Assembly (NCBI GenBank): GCA_030549775.1
Contig: CM060171.1
Span: forward strand, 3,216,001 to 3,280,000
Reading direction: 5' to 3'
DNA length: 64,000 nt
DNA from: Tamarix chinensis
Taxonomy: Eukaryota; Streptophyta; Magnoliopsida; Caryophyllales; Tamaricaceae
Below are positions 46,016 through 57,964 of the stretch, in pieces. The position numbers were made by a program, and so were the translations under genes. The notes below the pieces were generated by a model. The model was not told where the DNA came from. It saw nothing but the letters and a program-made list of their open reading frames with translations, and searched no databases. Position 1 is the stretch's first letter; each line of letters opens with the position of its first letter.

Positions 46016-48103
46016 ATAATAATAGATATTCATTATGTTGATGGAAGTGATTAGGTGTTGTTATGTGGGCTTGCTTTATGATTGGTTAAATACTTAGATA
46101 AAACATTAATCACTTAAAGTGAAAGATCTTGAGTCGAGCCTTATACCACTCAAGGTAGCTATCCGAGTTAGATTTGGTATTTACTTGGCATCATTCTGGT
46201 ATTTTTCTCTTCTGTGATCCTCAGTACCTTACGAGGTCCGAAAAGGCTCTCTTCTACTCTATAGGTGTCTCAATATATTTCAGCCCTATAGGGGGTATGC
46301 ATACTTAAGTGATTAGGTGCCCTATTTATTTGTGGCATAGTTACGTTTCTAAGCAGGCCAGCTAGGACTAGAACCATTCGAGTACTAAATTAGTTATTGC
46401 AATCTTTCTTAGTTTCTGTCTTCAAGATAATATAATCAAACGGTTGTGATCACGATAATGAAATATAATAATGAATTATTCTCATTCATTTATGGACTAT
46501 ATATTTTATTACCCTGTCTATGTCTCTTAGTTGTCTTTCTTATAATAGTGTTACCATATGACACATGTTCGTACCCGATTCTCATATGATTTAGTATTTA
46601 AATCGCATGTGGGCCTTATATGCAGAATGCTATCATTTAGGGTTGTTGTGTTACTCAACATGCGATCATGATTCCTTGTATACTGTTAACCTATGTCTTG
46701 TTATGGCTAGTCATGTATTTATAAGCATGAATCCAGGAACAGATGTTTCATCGTATGTATTACCTGTATAATTAAGCATAAGTTATTGATTGAGTGGAAT
46801 GGTGTATGTATCAAATATATAATTGACTATGAGTATTGTAAACTAGAGATTATTATATCTTATGTGTATCATTTTTCCTCCCATGAGTTAGGTAGTCATG
46901 ATTGACTCAGTACTAGACCCGTACTAATACTACATTGGTTGAATGGATCCTGCGACGATCCACTGATGTTGGGGAGCAGACCTCTTATGTAGGTCTAAGA
47001 TCAATGAAATTATTGGGTTGAAGACTTGGCTTTGAAAGAGTAGGCAATCAAGAGTTTCATCCCTCGGGGATTTGTTTTTATTTGCTTGTATTTACTTTGG
47101 AAAAATTTTCTAATGTTTATTAAAATTTTAATGGCTTAGTATTAAATTTTAATTTAACATTATTTTGATAAGCTTTTAAAATATAGAGTTATTTCATAGG
47201 TTTTCCACTGATTTATTTAGCAATGATTTTATTTAGTGAAATTGTTGACTTACCATCTGCTAGTGGATATCTCCTTGTGGGAGTTTATCCTCATAGCATA
47301 GATATTGTTTGGATTTTTGTTGGACTTGTTTTAGCCTTAAATCTAGCATGAGATAGATGGTGTGCATTTATCTTGTATTAAGTGTGGCAGCAACATTTTC
47401 CATTTCCTATTTTAGCTTCCATATTATTCTCTTAAACAAAATTTTTTGGGAGTGAATTTTGGAGGTGTTACAAAGAATGTGTAAAAGAGTGGTTGGGGTG
47501 TAAGGTGATAAGATTATGGCCATTTTTGTGGTTTATTGCTAGAAGGTAAGGGGAAATTCTAATTGTGGAAGGTAAGGGAAGGGATTTCCTTGCCAACAAT
47601 GATCATGAGGGGTTAAACAATAATCAAAATGATTAAGGTATCGTAAAAAGTCTAATAAATATTTAAAAATAAGAAAAATAATCAAATAATTCCCAAAAGT
47701 TATGAAAAATGAATGGAAGGTGTGTAAATCATCTAAGAACCTAAATATATGAAAATATTTAACACATGAATTTATTTGAGGTAAAAATAAATTAAGAAAA
47801 TCAAGAAAGGTAAAAACCACCCAGATTTAGTCAGCCAGGTAAGATTGGCGGTCAACTTTCACGTGCCCTGAGAGAATGGGTTTCGAGCATTACTAGCCAG
47901 CTAACTAAAGGTATGGTCCAATCGATCGTTGGTAGGATAATTTGAAAAGAAGAAAAAAGAAAGGTTTTGAAGGGTAGAAAGGTAAAATGAGGATTTGAGG
48001 GGTATGAATAAAATTTTCAAGCAAAGGTTGGGGGTTAAGAAAGGGATTTGGAGACTAAACACCTAGGAATTAGGATTAGGGAAACTTAGGGTTTTACACT
48101 CAT

Positions 48104-48446
48104 ACACATCGATCATATTGGTGCATGTGACAACACAAGATCCTTAATCTTTATAACTTTAATACATATAAAGTTATTCAATTATACGAGCGCACCAAGG
48201 CAACCTAGTACTTTCCACCTTAGTCACCTAATCTTTAAGTATCAATACTCTCTAAAATGTCTGAGGAACTATATAGAGTAGATATAGGGCCTTAGTCAAA
48301 ATACTAAGACATTCGACTAAACCATCAAAGCAAATTGAGGGCTAAATCTCATCTTTAAAGTATTTATCCCTAAAGAGTCACCATTTTAAAAGTCAAGGCT
48401 TACACTTTAAGAATTATTGTTTTATTGAAGTGATTACCAAATATAT
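48104..48446 (-). mobile_element. Older minus-oriented LTR segment, continued after LTR 5
   Basis: Shares CACCAAGGCAAC, CTAATC[T/C]TTAAGTA, AGAGTAGA...AGGGCCTTAGT and CATCTTTAAAGTA with 49985-50280, so both are copies of the same part of a minus-oriented LTR. It is interrupted at 48447 by LTR 7. Confidence 0.45.
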
Positions 48447-49430
48447 TGTAATATCCCAAATTTTAGCTAATTTAATCCTGAGTAACTAATCTCTTAACCT
48501 AATTCTAATTGAGAAATTGATATTTCTATCCTACCCAAATTTCTTAATTCTAATTCCTAACCTAACCCTAATCTCTATTTTGAATCATTAATATTTGTAA
48601 CCTAAACCTAATACCGGGTGATTGATAATTAAATTATCCTAATACACTTATCTAAACTATTTTATTATAATCCTAATTCTAATCCCACCTTATCTTCCTC
48701 CCTCCTTTTTCTTCTCATTATTCTTTTCCCCTTCCGGTCAACATTCTTTTCTCCCTTTCTTCTTACGTGAAACATTCTTCCTAGAAAATGCCTTTGCCAT
48801 GCCTCCATAACCTTCACCTTATCTTTATCATCACCCATGTGTTGCGCTCATGGGTTAGGTTGAATATTTTGGTTGATCGCTACACTTCTCCTATTTTCCC
48901 TCTCCATATGCACTCAACCCCTGCATATATACATACATATATATAATAACTCACAGTGATGCCTCATTTAATGCCCTAAAACACTCCTTTCCTTCCTCTA
49001 AATTTCTTTCAAAAAAAGCACCATCAAACGCATCTTCATTTCCTTCCCTTCCTCCTTCTCGTTGCCGCTAAACACACCCCACAACCAAGAAACATAACTC
49101 ACCATCAAACCATAATCCTTTGCATCGGCCAAAACTTTTGTTCTACCCACCAACCATTGCCCAAAACTATCATTGCACATCCCCAACGATCGGCAAAACC
49201 CATAGAAGCACCCTACCAACCTTTGACAAAACCCACCGAACCACACTACTTCTATTCAACCTCCTTCACCATTACACGCCCCCACCTTTGATCGTCTTTG
49301 CCATTCTCCTACCACTAAAAATGACAACTTGCACCATTTCCACCCCCATGGCTTCGCCACTTTTTGTCATTCCTCCCTTCTTTGTTATGCAAAGTTTTAC
49401 CAATCACACCAATCCTCTATCTTCTCCTTA
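48447..49430 (+). mobile_element. LTR 7: 5' part only (plus)
   Basis: Begins TGTAATATCCCAAATTTTAG, almost identical to the start of LTR 8 (51142), and has a pyrimidine-rich block from 48690 to 49430. Its 3' part and second target duplication are not found. At about 49440 the sequence passes directly into a minus-oriented purine-rich segment. Confidence 0.5.
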
Positions 49431-51141
49431 AAACATATAATCCAAAAATTTTAAACTAAACCACATAAAATATCAAAAATATAACAACAATAAACAAGAA
49501 AAGAAGCCACACCGTATAATAGGTTGGCACACCAAGAGGGAAGAATAAGAGGAATAAGATCTTCAACTTTTCTCCTATATCTAACATTCTTATGCTTAAG
49601 AAAATATAATGAGACTAGATAAAGGATTAAGAGAATGAAGCAAACAAATAAAATGGAGGAGAAGAGAAATAGGTTGGGCACAACTCTAGCAACAAAAAGA
49701 ACAAAAGAGGAAACCTTCTAACACTTAGGTAAAACAAAGTAGCGATAGGAGAGAACACTTACACCAAGGTTTATTAATGAAGAAACAAAACAAATAAGAG
49801 CATAAGGAGGCAAGAGGGGGAAGGGGAGGTCAACCAAGGTTTCTTCATTCATGCTTGGATGAATGAGGTGATGGAGGAAGGTATTGTGTGTATAGGAGTA
49901 GATGGAAGGTAAGTTCAAGTGACTTATGGATAAAAATATGGCTAATGAGTACACTAGTCAACATAGTACCCTCCAACTTTGCAACTTGGAGACATATAAA
50001 GTACACTAGTCATACTAGTGCACCAAGGCAACACATTACCCACCCATCCTAGGATACCTAATCCTTAAGTACATATACCCTCTAAGAAGTCCCAAGAACT
50101 AATTAGAGTAGACTAGGGCCTTAGTTGGAATGTTAAGGAAACCAACTAATCACCAAACAAAAATCAAGAGCTCTTACTTCATCTTTAAAGTAGCTAATCC
50201 TAAAGAGTTAACCATTCTCAATCTTAAAATCTTCCACTTTAAATATTAATGTTTTATTGAAATAACCACCAACCATACATAAGGTACATAAAATAATAAT
50301 TTCATATTTAACTATTTTTCTTTAATTCCAATTATTAAAGCTAACTAAAAGGTCAGTGGTTAAAGACAAGTTAATGGTTAACACTAAGGCTAACTAAAAT
50401 CTACAAAGGCCATCCAATTGTTTAATTCTTAGGAATATTTAGTCATAAATGACCAGAATGCCCTTAAACCTTTATTATCTCAGTTTTAACTATTTTAAAA
50501 CTAAACTTAATTATAACTCTACAATTCTCATGAAAAGGCTAAAGAAATTAAAAATAACATGTTAATAAAAAAATATAAATTATAAAATTTCTAGAAATGG
50601 TCAAAATAATATTTCACCCCTACACATAACTTAAACACATATCATCCTTAAAATGTAGAGCTAACAGACTTTAAACCACGTACTTCATACTTAACCTAAT
50701 ATAACACATATAAGGCATATGTGTTGGAAAATAGAAGCATGGCACATGTGAAAAAGACATGTTTTCGCCTAGGGAACACATTTATTAATGCATGTATATA
50801 TAAGTTTAAACATGTTCACCTACCATGTTATATATGAAATTCAAGTAAAGCATAAAGGATTTACCGCAAACTCAAAAATACAAGAAGATGTATCAACAAG
50901 GATAATATGCCCTTGATCAAACCATAAACATAACACATACATAAATAATTCACCATATTCACCCGTAGCCTAGCATGCTATCATACATATATTAATATGT
51001 ATAAATGTAAAATGTTCTTACATAAAATCAAATGGTCTCATACTTAAGAAAATTTACAACAAAATATGGTACATGCATATAATTCACAAAATCACACCAA
51101 GGCATAAAATAGAAAACCTTAACATACTACCATATGATTTT
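49431..51141 (-). mobile_element. Mosaic of minus-oriented LTR segments
   Basis: 49420-49940 closely matches 54310-54830 in direct orientation (shared GGCACACCAAGAGGGAAGAA, GGAGGTGATGGAGGA, GACTTATGGATAAAAATAT). 49985-50280 matches 48190-48440. From 50280 to 51141 the sequence is AT-rich. The part from about 49985 is the left portion of an LTR whose right end is at 55159, interrupted by LTR 8. Internal joins are inferred. Confidence 0.45.
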
Positions 51142-51536
51142 TGTAATACCCCAAATTTTAGCTAATCCTAATCCCAAATAATTAATAATGTAATATAGTT
51201 CTAATCTTGAAAATTTTGTATTTTTATTTTACCCTAACCTAAATTATCTTAACCCAATTCTAAATTAAAACCCAAAACTAATTTCTTCCTCTTCTCCTTT
51301 TTTCTTTTCGTGTTCTACCCCACCTACCTAACTTATTTTTCTTCTTCTCCATGGGCTTATGTGAACTTATTCTTTTTACTCGACCAAATCTCCCTGCCAT
51401 GCTTCCATCCCATGACCACACAATACCCTCACCATCACCCACCAACTCTCCTTTTGGTGTGATAGGTTGTATTGACATAGGTGCCAATCCCCTCACCTTC
51501 CCTTCTTCCTCTCTTTGTGCACACAATATGTCCATG

Positions 51537-51539
<3 letters not shown>

Positions 51540-51568
<29 letters not shown>
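51540..51568. repeat. (AC)n microsatellite
   Basis: Pure AC dinucleotides inside the pyrimidine-rich block of LTR 8. Confidence 0.95.
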
Positions 51569-53107
51569 ACTCATGCACTAAGCCACTCCTCCTTCTCCCT
51601 CCACTTTTCTATCAAAACATCACCAATGCAACTTCTTCTCCTCCTTAACTTCGCTAAAACAACCTCAAAAACCCACTACTGGCAATCCTAACCAAATCAT
51701 CCACACCACCTTCAGTTACCTTTTCCTTTCCCTCATCCATAGTGTCGACCGAAACCCCCCATTACTACCACCATTCACAGGCAAAACACAACAACCTCTT
51801 CCTTTTTTCATTCCCCTTGGTTGCAGCAACAACCATTACACCACATCATCCCTCTTTGGCAACTTCAACCGTAGCCCATGCCTCCACCCTCAGTAACTTT
51901 CACTGTAGCCTCCCCCTTTTCTTTTCTTCCTTCACTACGGTAGCTTCTGCCCGTGTACTCCTCCACTTTTGGTAGCTTACACTGCACCATACCCTCTATC
52001 ACTCAAGCCCAAAAACCAAACACCATTCCCCTTGTTTCAAAAGCTTCCACTAGTGCACATCCACTTCTTCGACTAATACCATTGGTGCACACCACCTAGC
52101 AACTGCATTTTGTGTTATTGCTACCACCCCTTTTGGCTTGCCTCCTTTCCACTCCTCTTTTTTTTTGTAAGTTCTCCCAAAATAGTTTGTCTCTATTTAA
52201 TCCTCCATTCTTTCACCCTTTAATTTCCTTAACATTACCTTAATTATGTGGTTTAATTATAATGGTATTTTATTATGATTTATTAGGTGATTTTTTTGAG
52301 GTTTCTAAAGAGGCAGAATATGATTTTTGTGCTTAAAGACCAGAGTTATTTCTGTAATGATACTTATCATAGTCTAGGATTTATGGTTGATAAATTACTA
52401 TGCATATTTTTGTGTTATACCATGATATTGTTACTATGTGATGTAATGTATTATTGTTAATGATATGATATGCGGTTGATATTATATGATAAAAAATGTG
52501 TAAGTAAAGATTATGCAGTATCCTCAATTTATGTGGAAAAACTCTCGATGTGGTATATGATTGTAACATAGATTTATTAATTAATATATGTTGAGTAAGA
52601 GATAAGTATAATAAATTATATGGAGGTAAATGGAGGGTTTGGGTAAAATGTTACTAACCATATAAGATTTGCACGAAATAAGGGTTTTGTTATTAACAAG
52701 GGCATTTTGCTCAACATGGGTTAAATATGATAATCATGATATTTTGAGGTGTTATTTCATCTAAAATATTCTAATTAATTTATATTAAGTGATTAGAGTA
52801 TTTTTGAATGACTTAATTTTAGTAAAGTGTGAAAATAGTTTGATTTAGGAATAGTAGCCTTAAAACTAGGAGGCTATTATTACATATTTAAAATGGAAGA
52901 GTTAGGCCACCATATTCAAATATGTTGTTAAAATTAGTGTTTTGGAGATGTATATTGAATATAGTATTTTTTTTTTTAGCCCTACAATAAAAGTTATGAT
53001 GGATTTGTAAAATTAGGATTTATAAGCTCAGAGATAATGGTCTTATAATCTTCACGATGTTCTTTAATTGATTTAAATGTATTATTTACTCTTCATATCA
53101 ATCAAAA

Positions 53108-53570
53108 ATAATACATTAATCATTTAAAATTAAAGATCATGTGAGTTAGACTAAGGTGTTTTATAGATTTGTTCCACTGGACAATAATAGTGGCTCATAT
53201 GTGTTGTCCCTAAGAGGTGCTTCAGTCTTCTCTACTGGATTAAGAATAGTGGTTCCCTATACTCAAAGTGAATACGAATATTATTTGAGATAAGTAATGT
53301 AATTGATAAGATATTAATGATTTAAAGTGGAAGAGTACATGAGTTAGGACCAAAGTGTTAGGTCTGTTCCACCGAACAATAAAAGTAGCTCAGGTGTGTT
53401 GTCCCTAAGAGGTGTTTTAGACCATTCCACTAGTTTAAGAATAGTGGCTCGGGAACATTTTTCCTTAAGAGGTGTTGGGTCTGTTCTAGTGGACAATCAT
53501 AGTAGCTCAGGTGTGTTGTCTCAAAGAGGTACTTCAAACCATTCTATTAGTTTAACAATAGTAGTGTCCT
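53108..53570 (+). repeat. AATAGTGG array of LTR 8
   Basis: Units near 53165, 53233, 53367, 53427, 53490 and 53545 with cores like ACAATAATAGTGGCTCA and GTTTAAGAATAGTGGCTCGG. A version of TTAATCATTTAAAATTAAAG (about 53113) precedes the first group, and TTAATGATTTAAAGTGGAAG (about 53315) the second. Confidence 0.65.
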
Positions 53571-54208
53571 TAAACTCAATGTAAATAAAAGAATAAAATG
53601 GTTATATCTAATAAAGAGGCCTAGATCAATGCTTACCTTGTAATATTTTATGTGTTTGCATGTGTACTTATTATATATTGTAAATGTATGTATTTAATTG
53701 TATCTCTAACTCAATAATATTGTCACTTTGTTCTTTGCGTAGCATACTAACAATCCTTTTCATGGATGTTGCTTATTCCCATGAGTAGACGACCCTAATG
53801 TTTTTATGCAGGTCTTTAAGGACCAATTAGATAATTTTGTTGCTTATGATGAGCTGTATGGGAAGGAATATTTTTCCTATATTGAGTGTTTGGGTGAAGA
53901 GTTATGTTATCTAGATTATTTTTTTACCCAGATACCTTTTGGACTCTTCAATCTATGGTATCCATTTTATTATATTTTGGTACAGTACCCCAAAGTTAAT
54001 CTCTAAATTCATATTTACATTTATATTGCTTCTTTAATTTCTATTTACCTTGTTTTACTTTTAATGGTTTTAGCCTTGTGATTGATGTAAGAAGTGTATG
54101 CTAAACCATACTAACCTCAATTGTGGCAGTAACACCCGATATTTTGGTTATATGCTTCCACTATAAAACAAAATTTTTCAGTAGTAAAATTTAGGGTGTT
54201 ATAATTTT

Positions 54209-55164
54209 CATGCATTTAGTAGGAGCATATGAATTATATCCTTTCTAAAAATTTTAAGAAATAAAATACAAGCAAGAGCCTCTAAAATCCCTAACTACCA
54301 AACTATCCTTTATCTTATCCTTAAAATACGTAACCTAAAATTTTAAAACTAAACCACATAAAATATCAAAGATATAACAACAATAAACCATAAAAGAAGC
54401 CACACCTTAAAATAAGTTGGCACACCAAGAGGGAAGAAAAGGAGGAACAAGATCTTCACATTTTCTCCTAAATATAACATTCTTATACTTAAGAAAATAT
54501 AATGGGACTAGATAAGGTATTAAAAGAAGGAAGCAAACAAATAAATGGAGGAGAAGAAAAATGGGGGAGGCTCGGTTTTAGAAACAAGAAGAATAAAATG
54601 GGAAACCTTCTAACACTTAGGTAAGACAAACTAGAGAGAGGAGAGAACACTTACACCAAGATTGATTTGAAGAAACAAAATAAATAAGAGCATAAAGAGG
54701 TGAGAGGGGAAACGGGAGGTCAACTAAGGTGGCTTCATTCACACTTGAATGAAGGAGGTGATGGAGGAGGGTATGGTGTGTACAAGAGTGGGTGGAAGGT
54801 AAGGTTGGGTGACTTATGGATAAAAATATCGCTAAAGGGGATAGAATAAGAAATAGTCAAATATAAGACAAGGGAGTTTGTGTGAAGAACCATATCGTCA
54901 AAGAGTTGACCACAAAAGGCCAAAATAAATCAAAAATAAAATAAAATTTAACGATGCCCAATTGAGCACCAACCATAAAACTTAAATTCTACTTATTTTA
55001 ATCAAATGTTCTAATCCATTTTCACCCCAAACTAAAAATGAATAAAATAACACATTTATCATTATATTACCCTCTTACAATGTTTATGATAAAGTTCACA
55101 TAAAATAATAAGTTGTGCTTAGGTTTTTAATTGGGGTTTATGGGAAATGGGGTATTACACTACA
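54209..55164 (-). mobile_element. LTR 9 right part (minus), interrupted by LTR 8
   Basis: Continuation of the minus LTR after LTR 8. Purine-rich to about 54840, ending GGGGTATTACA at 55159. The next five bases CTACA should be half of its target duplication, but the left partner was not located. Confidence 0.55.
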
Positions 55165-56916
55165 ATAGATTTTGATTTGGGCACATCCAAATTCTTTATA
55201 TTTTTTGCTACAACAATCATATCACAACTACATAACAAAAGATCAGCCTATAAAAAATCATGTAGCAATGTCTAAGTCTACCAAAGAAATCACATCTCCT
55301 CAATAACAACAATATACTATAAGGGAGAATCAAAACCAATAATAGACATTGAGTCTAACATTGACTTTAGTACGCTAATACTACCTGCAATATACAAGGT
55401 ATGACAGGTTAATTGCTCAAAGCCATATCCAACATAAGCCTCCACAAGCCTTTGTGCTCTACCTAAAGCAATGCCCATTGCTCCTCTTGATATCTAGATC
55501 CATCATCACTAGAAGAATCTATACCATCTAAAGGAACTAAAACCTCCACCTTGTCTAAAGCATCCTACATATCCTTATGCTCCACCTCTTTCTCAACAAG
55601 TTATTCAAACTCACAAAAGGTATTGGTAACAAGTTTGGATGTATCTAGGTTACCTAACTTGGGCCCCCTTATCTTCAACCATGCTAATGACACTCTTATG
55701 TTTCAATCTCATATTCCAAAAACCAACAATATTTGATTTATGCATCCTCATTGTCTTCCCAACTATACCCTTAGTATTAGTGTCAATAAGCTCATATAAT
55801 ATCCCAACCTGCTTGTCTACAATCACATTCACAACCCCTTTAGCAACCTTCAATGTAGTATTATTAATGAAACGTATATATCCTTTGCTATCCAAAGAAT
55901 TTAGAAAAATATATTCCTTGGTCATATTATGGACATAAAAAAAACTAAACAATGTATTCACCACACAATCATACATCCACACTCTTAAATCCCTAATCTC
56001 AACAATTCCACATGAAGAACCATTACTTAAGATAAGAAATTCACCTTGAATTGTGTTGCATGTCTAGAACTAACATTTGTTAGAACTAACATGGTAGGAG
56101 CACTCTAAATCCCTGATCCATCTATCAATCATTATGGTTTATCCATCTATAGTTGTCAATATATAAGCATCACCATCCTCCTCAACTATAGCAGCCTCAT
56201 CATCATTGGATACATTATCAGTAGTATTTGTAGGTTTCATATTTGGATAGTATTTTCTAATATGGCATTTCTTGTGATAATCATGGTAGATGACATTCTT
56301 GAACCTATCATTCCTCAATATGAACTTCTTTTTTCCATTAGGCCCCTGATACAAGACGCTCAACTAATTTTTCATCACTCAATTGATTCTTAATCAATTT
56401 ACATTGAAGTAAGGCATTCTTGACATCCTTAATAACCAACTCATTGTTACCATACAACATGATCTCACAAAAGTGTTAATATGTAGGAAAAATAACACAA
56501 CTTAATAGCCAAATCCTTATCATCTAATTTGACATCTATATTTTGCAAATCCATAACAATAAAGTCAAATCCATCAAAATGATATTTCAATGATTGACCC
56601 TCAACTAATTTTAAATCATGTAGCGACTCTTTAATAAAAAAATGATTCATGACCAACTTTATCATGTACAAGGATTTTAGCTTTAACCAAAGGGTGGATG
56701 CAAGACCTCATTGAATAGGCATAACTATATGATAAAGAGGATCTTCATATTGATCTCCTAAAACTTCTCATTATTCATCAAATATGACTTATTTTCTTTC
56801 TATAATAACACCTTTTCCAATCCATTATGTAGCAAGATTGCCTTCATCTTCAAATTCCACAAGCTAAAGTTCACAGATCGATCAAATCTCTCGATCTCAA
56901 ATCTTTTAGACACCAT
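55165..56916 (-). pseudogene. Ty1/copia gag-pol N-terminal pseudogene
   Basis: Minus-strand gag starts at ATG 56916 and reads MVSKRFEIERFDRSVNFSLW, the usual opening of copia gag (FEVEKF-G-N-F-LWKVKM). The UBN2 core LHDLKLVEGQSLKYHFDGFD...DLQNIDVKLDDKDLAIKL is at 56640-56510. A zinc knuckle with lost cysteines (YHDYHKKCHIRKYYPNMK) is near 56280. Then come a degraded protease/pre-integrase part (WMYDCVVNTLF... and KSNIVGFWNMRLKHKS, 55982-55650), and sequence with SSDDGSRYQEEQ near 55500 resembling the linker between integrase and RT. Most of integrase is missing. Stops and frameshifts abound. It normally encodes the capsid and protease of the retrotransposon. Confidence 0.7.
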
Positions 56917-57776
56917 CCAGAAGTAAATTCAAGCATACACCCAAGATCAAAAACTAATTTGTTAGAAAACTCATTGATGTGAATGCATAGGACTAGATTT
57001 AATAGCAATTTGGGAATCCAATATTCAATTGAGAAATAAAAAAAAATATTAAAGAATTGGGGGAAAATGATGATCTTAGTACTTTCACTAATTGTGATTA
57101 CATTAAGAATCAAACAATCCTTATAAAATCACTCAAATAACAAATGTTCTCACTTAGAGATATACAAAACAAGAGAATTGAAGAAGAAGAGTTTTAATAA
57201 GTTTTATAGGAGCTGGGGTTTCCATATGCAACCTTTTATAGCAGTATGAAATTGACATATAGACACAACACATGGAAAACATAATCTGTGTAAATAACAT
57301 AAGGTCCCCATAATTTTCTACTAACTCTTGAGCTTTAACCAATTTTTCAAAATTGAGGAGAACACTAAAAACATAAGTCATGTTAATTAATACCCCCTAT
57401 GTTTCCTTATCTAGTCACAATTTTGCTCCAAACTCCTCTGAATACCTATAGGTAACCACCCATGTAAGAATTCACACCAAATATGGGTTACAAGCTCACA
57501 AAATGTAACCTTAGTGACTAGGGTTCAAATACAAGAAATTTGTGACTATTTGATTAAGTTGAATTGTGTATTGTGCTTTGTAATGAATGCTAGTATTTTA
57601 ATTGGATGAATTCACTTTATTGTTGTAATATGAGCATTTTAAAGTGCACCGCATATATATTAAGTTGCATAAGCAATGCATGGTAATCTATTACTAAGAT
57701 GCAATACAAAATAGTAATAAATCTAAAGGAAAAAATGCTATATTTTTTTTCTTTAATAAAATTAGTTTTGAAGAAG
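56917..57776. other. Spacer upstream of the copia gag pseudogene
   Basis: AT-rich. It should hold the 5' leader and LTR of the minus-strand copia element, but no primer-binding site or LTR ends were recognised. Confidence 0.35.
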
Positions 57777-57964
57777 TACAATAAATACTTCATATACATT
57801 TCTAAAAGTCATTTTCAAACTATATAATGTTGAAATAAAAATGGGCTATCACAAGCTTATTTTTTATCATATTTATTTTGGTTATGCATATAAAAGATAA
57901 AAAAGAAATATTTTGATATTTAAGATATGTTATGCATATATATATTTTACCTAATAGTTCTAAC
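57777..57964 (+). repeat. Tandem duplication, copy 1
   Basis: About 188 bp nearly identical to 60783-60969 (shared TTTCTAAAAGTCATTTTCAA, GGGCTATCACAAGCTTATTT, CCTAATAGTTCTAAC). A hAT-like element separates the two copies at their junction. Confidence 0.85.

Larger units (their letters stand above)
42667..47477 (+). mobile_element. Solo LTR 6 (plus), nested in LTR 5
   Basis: Element 42672-47472 (4801 bp) starts TTTAATATCCCATATTTTTA, a degraded TGTAATAyCCC end, and finishes GGAGGTGTTACA. Flanks are AAGAG and AAGAA, four of five alike. A pyrimidine-rich block (43435-43760), many AT-rich degenerate repeats of AATTGGATT type (44000-44960), a (CT)n tract (45335-45395), a minisatellite of GGCTTTAATGCCAC (45795-46015), a box ACATTAATCACTTAAAGTGA (46102-46121), and the usual 3' end follow in the family order. 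No coding domain is present. Confidence 0.65.
39963..48103 (-). mobile_element. Solo LTR 5 (minus), split by nested LTR 6
   Basis: Left end 39968 reads TATAACTCCCTAAAATTTACT (TG changed to TA), right end 48098 reads TTAGGGTTTTACA. Flanks are CTCAC (39963-39967) and CTCAT (48099-48103), four of five alike. Without the inserted LTR 6 and its duplication it measures about 3.3 kb. Contents in minus orientation: a perfect 26-bp palindrome (40367-40392) near a CATGGGG...CCCAT hairpin, an AT-rich centre, then purine-rich sequence (42200-42660 and 47473-48090). A minus-strand orientation is shown by CAGTAG-type terminal sequence at the left. No gag or pol is present. Confidence 0.7.
51137..54208 (+). 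mobile_element. Solo LTR 8 (plus), nested, TSD ATTTT
   Basis: Element 51142-54203 (3062 bp) begins TGTAATACCCCAAATTTTAG and ends TTAGGGTGTTATA (CA changed to TA), flanked by identical ATTTT (51137-51141, 54204-54208). It contains a pyrimidine-rich block (51285-52205) with (AC)n at 51540-51568, an AATAGTGG array in two groups (53165-53240; 53367-53560), and CATGGATGTTGCTTATTCCCATG near 53762. No gag or pol is present. Confidence 0.78.

Noticed and set aside
55159..55164. CTACA as half of a target duplication for the LTR ending at 55159
   Set aside because: No matching CTACA next to a TGTAACACC-type end was found upstream, so the element's left limit is left open.
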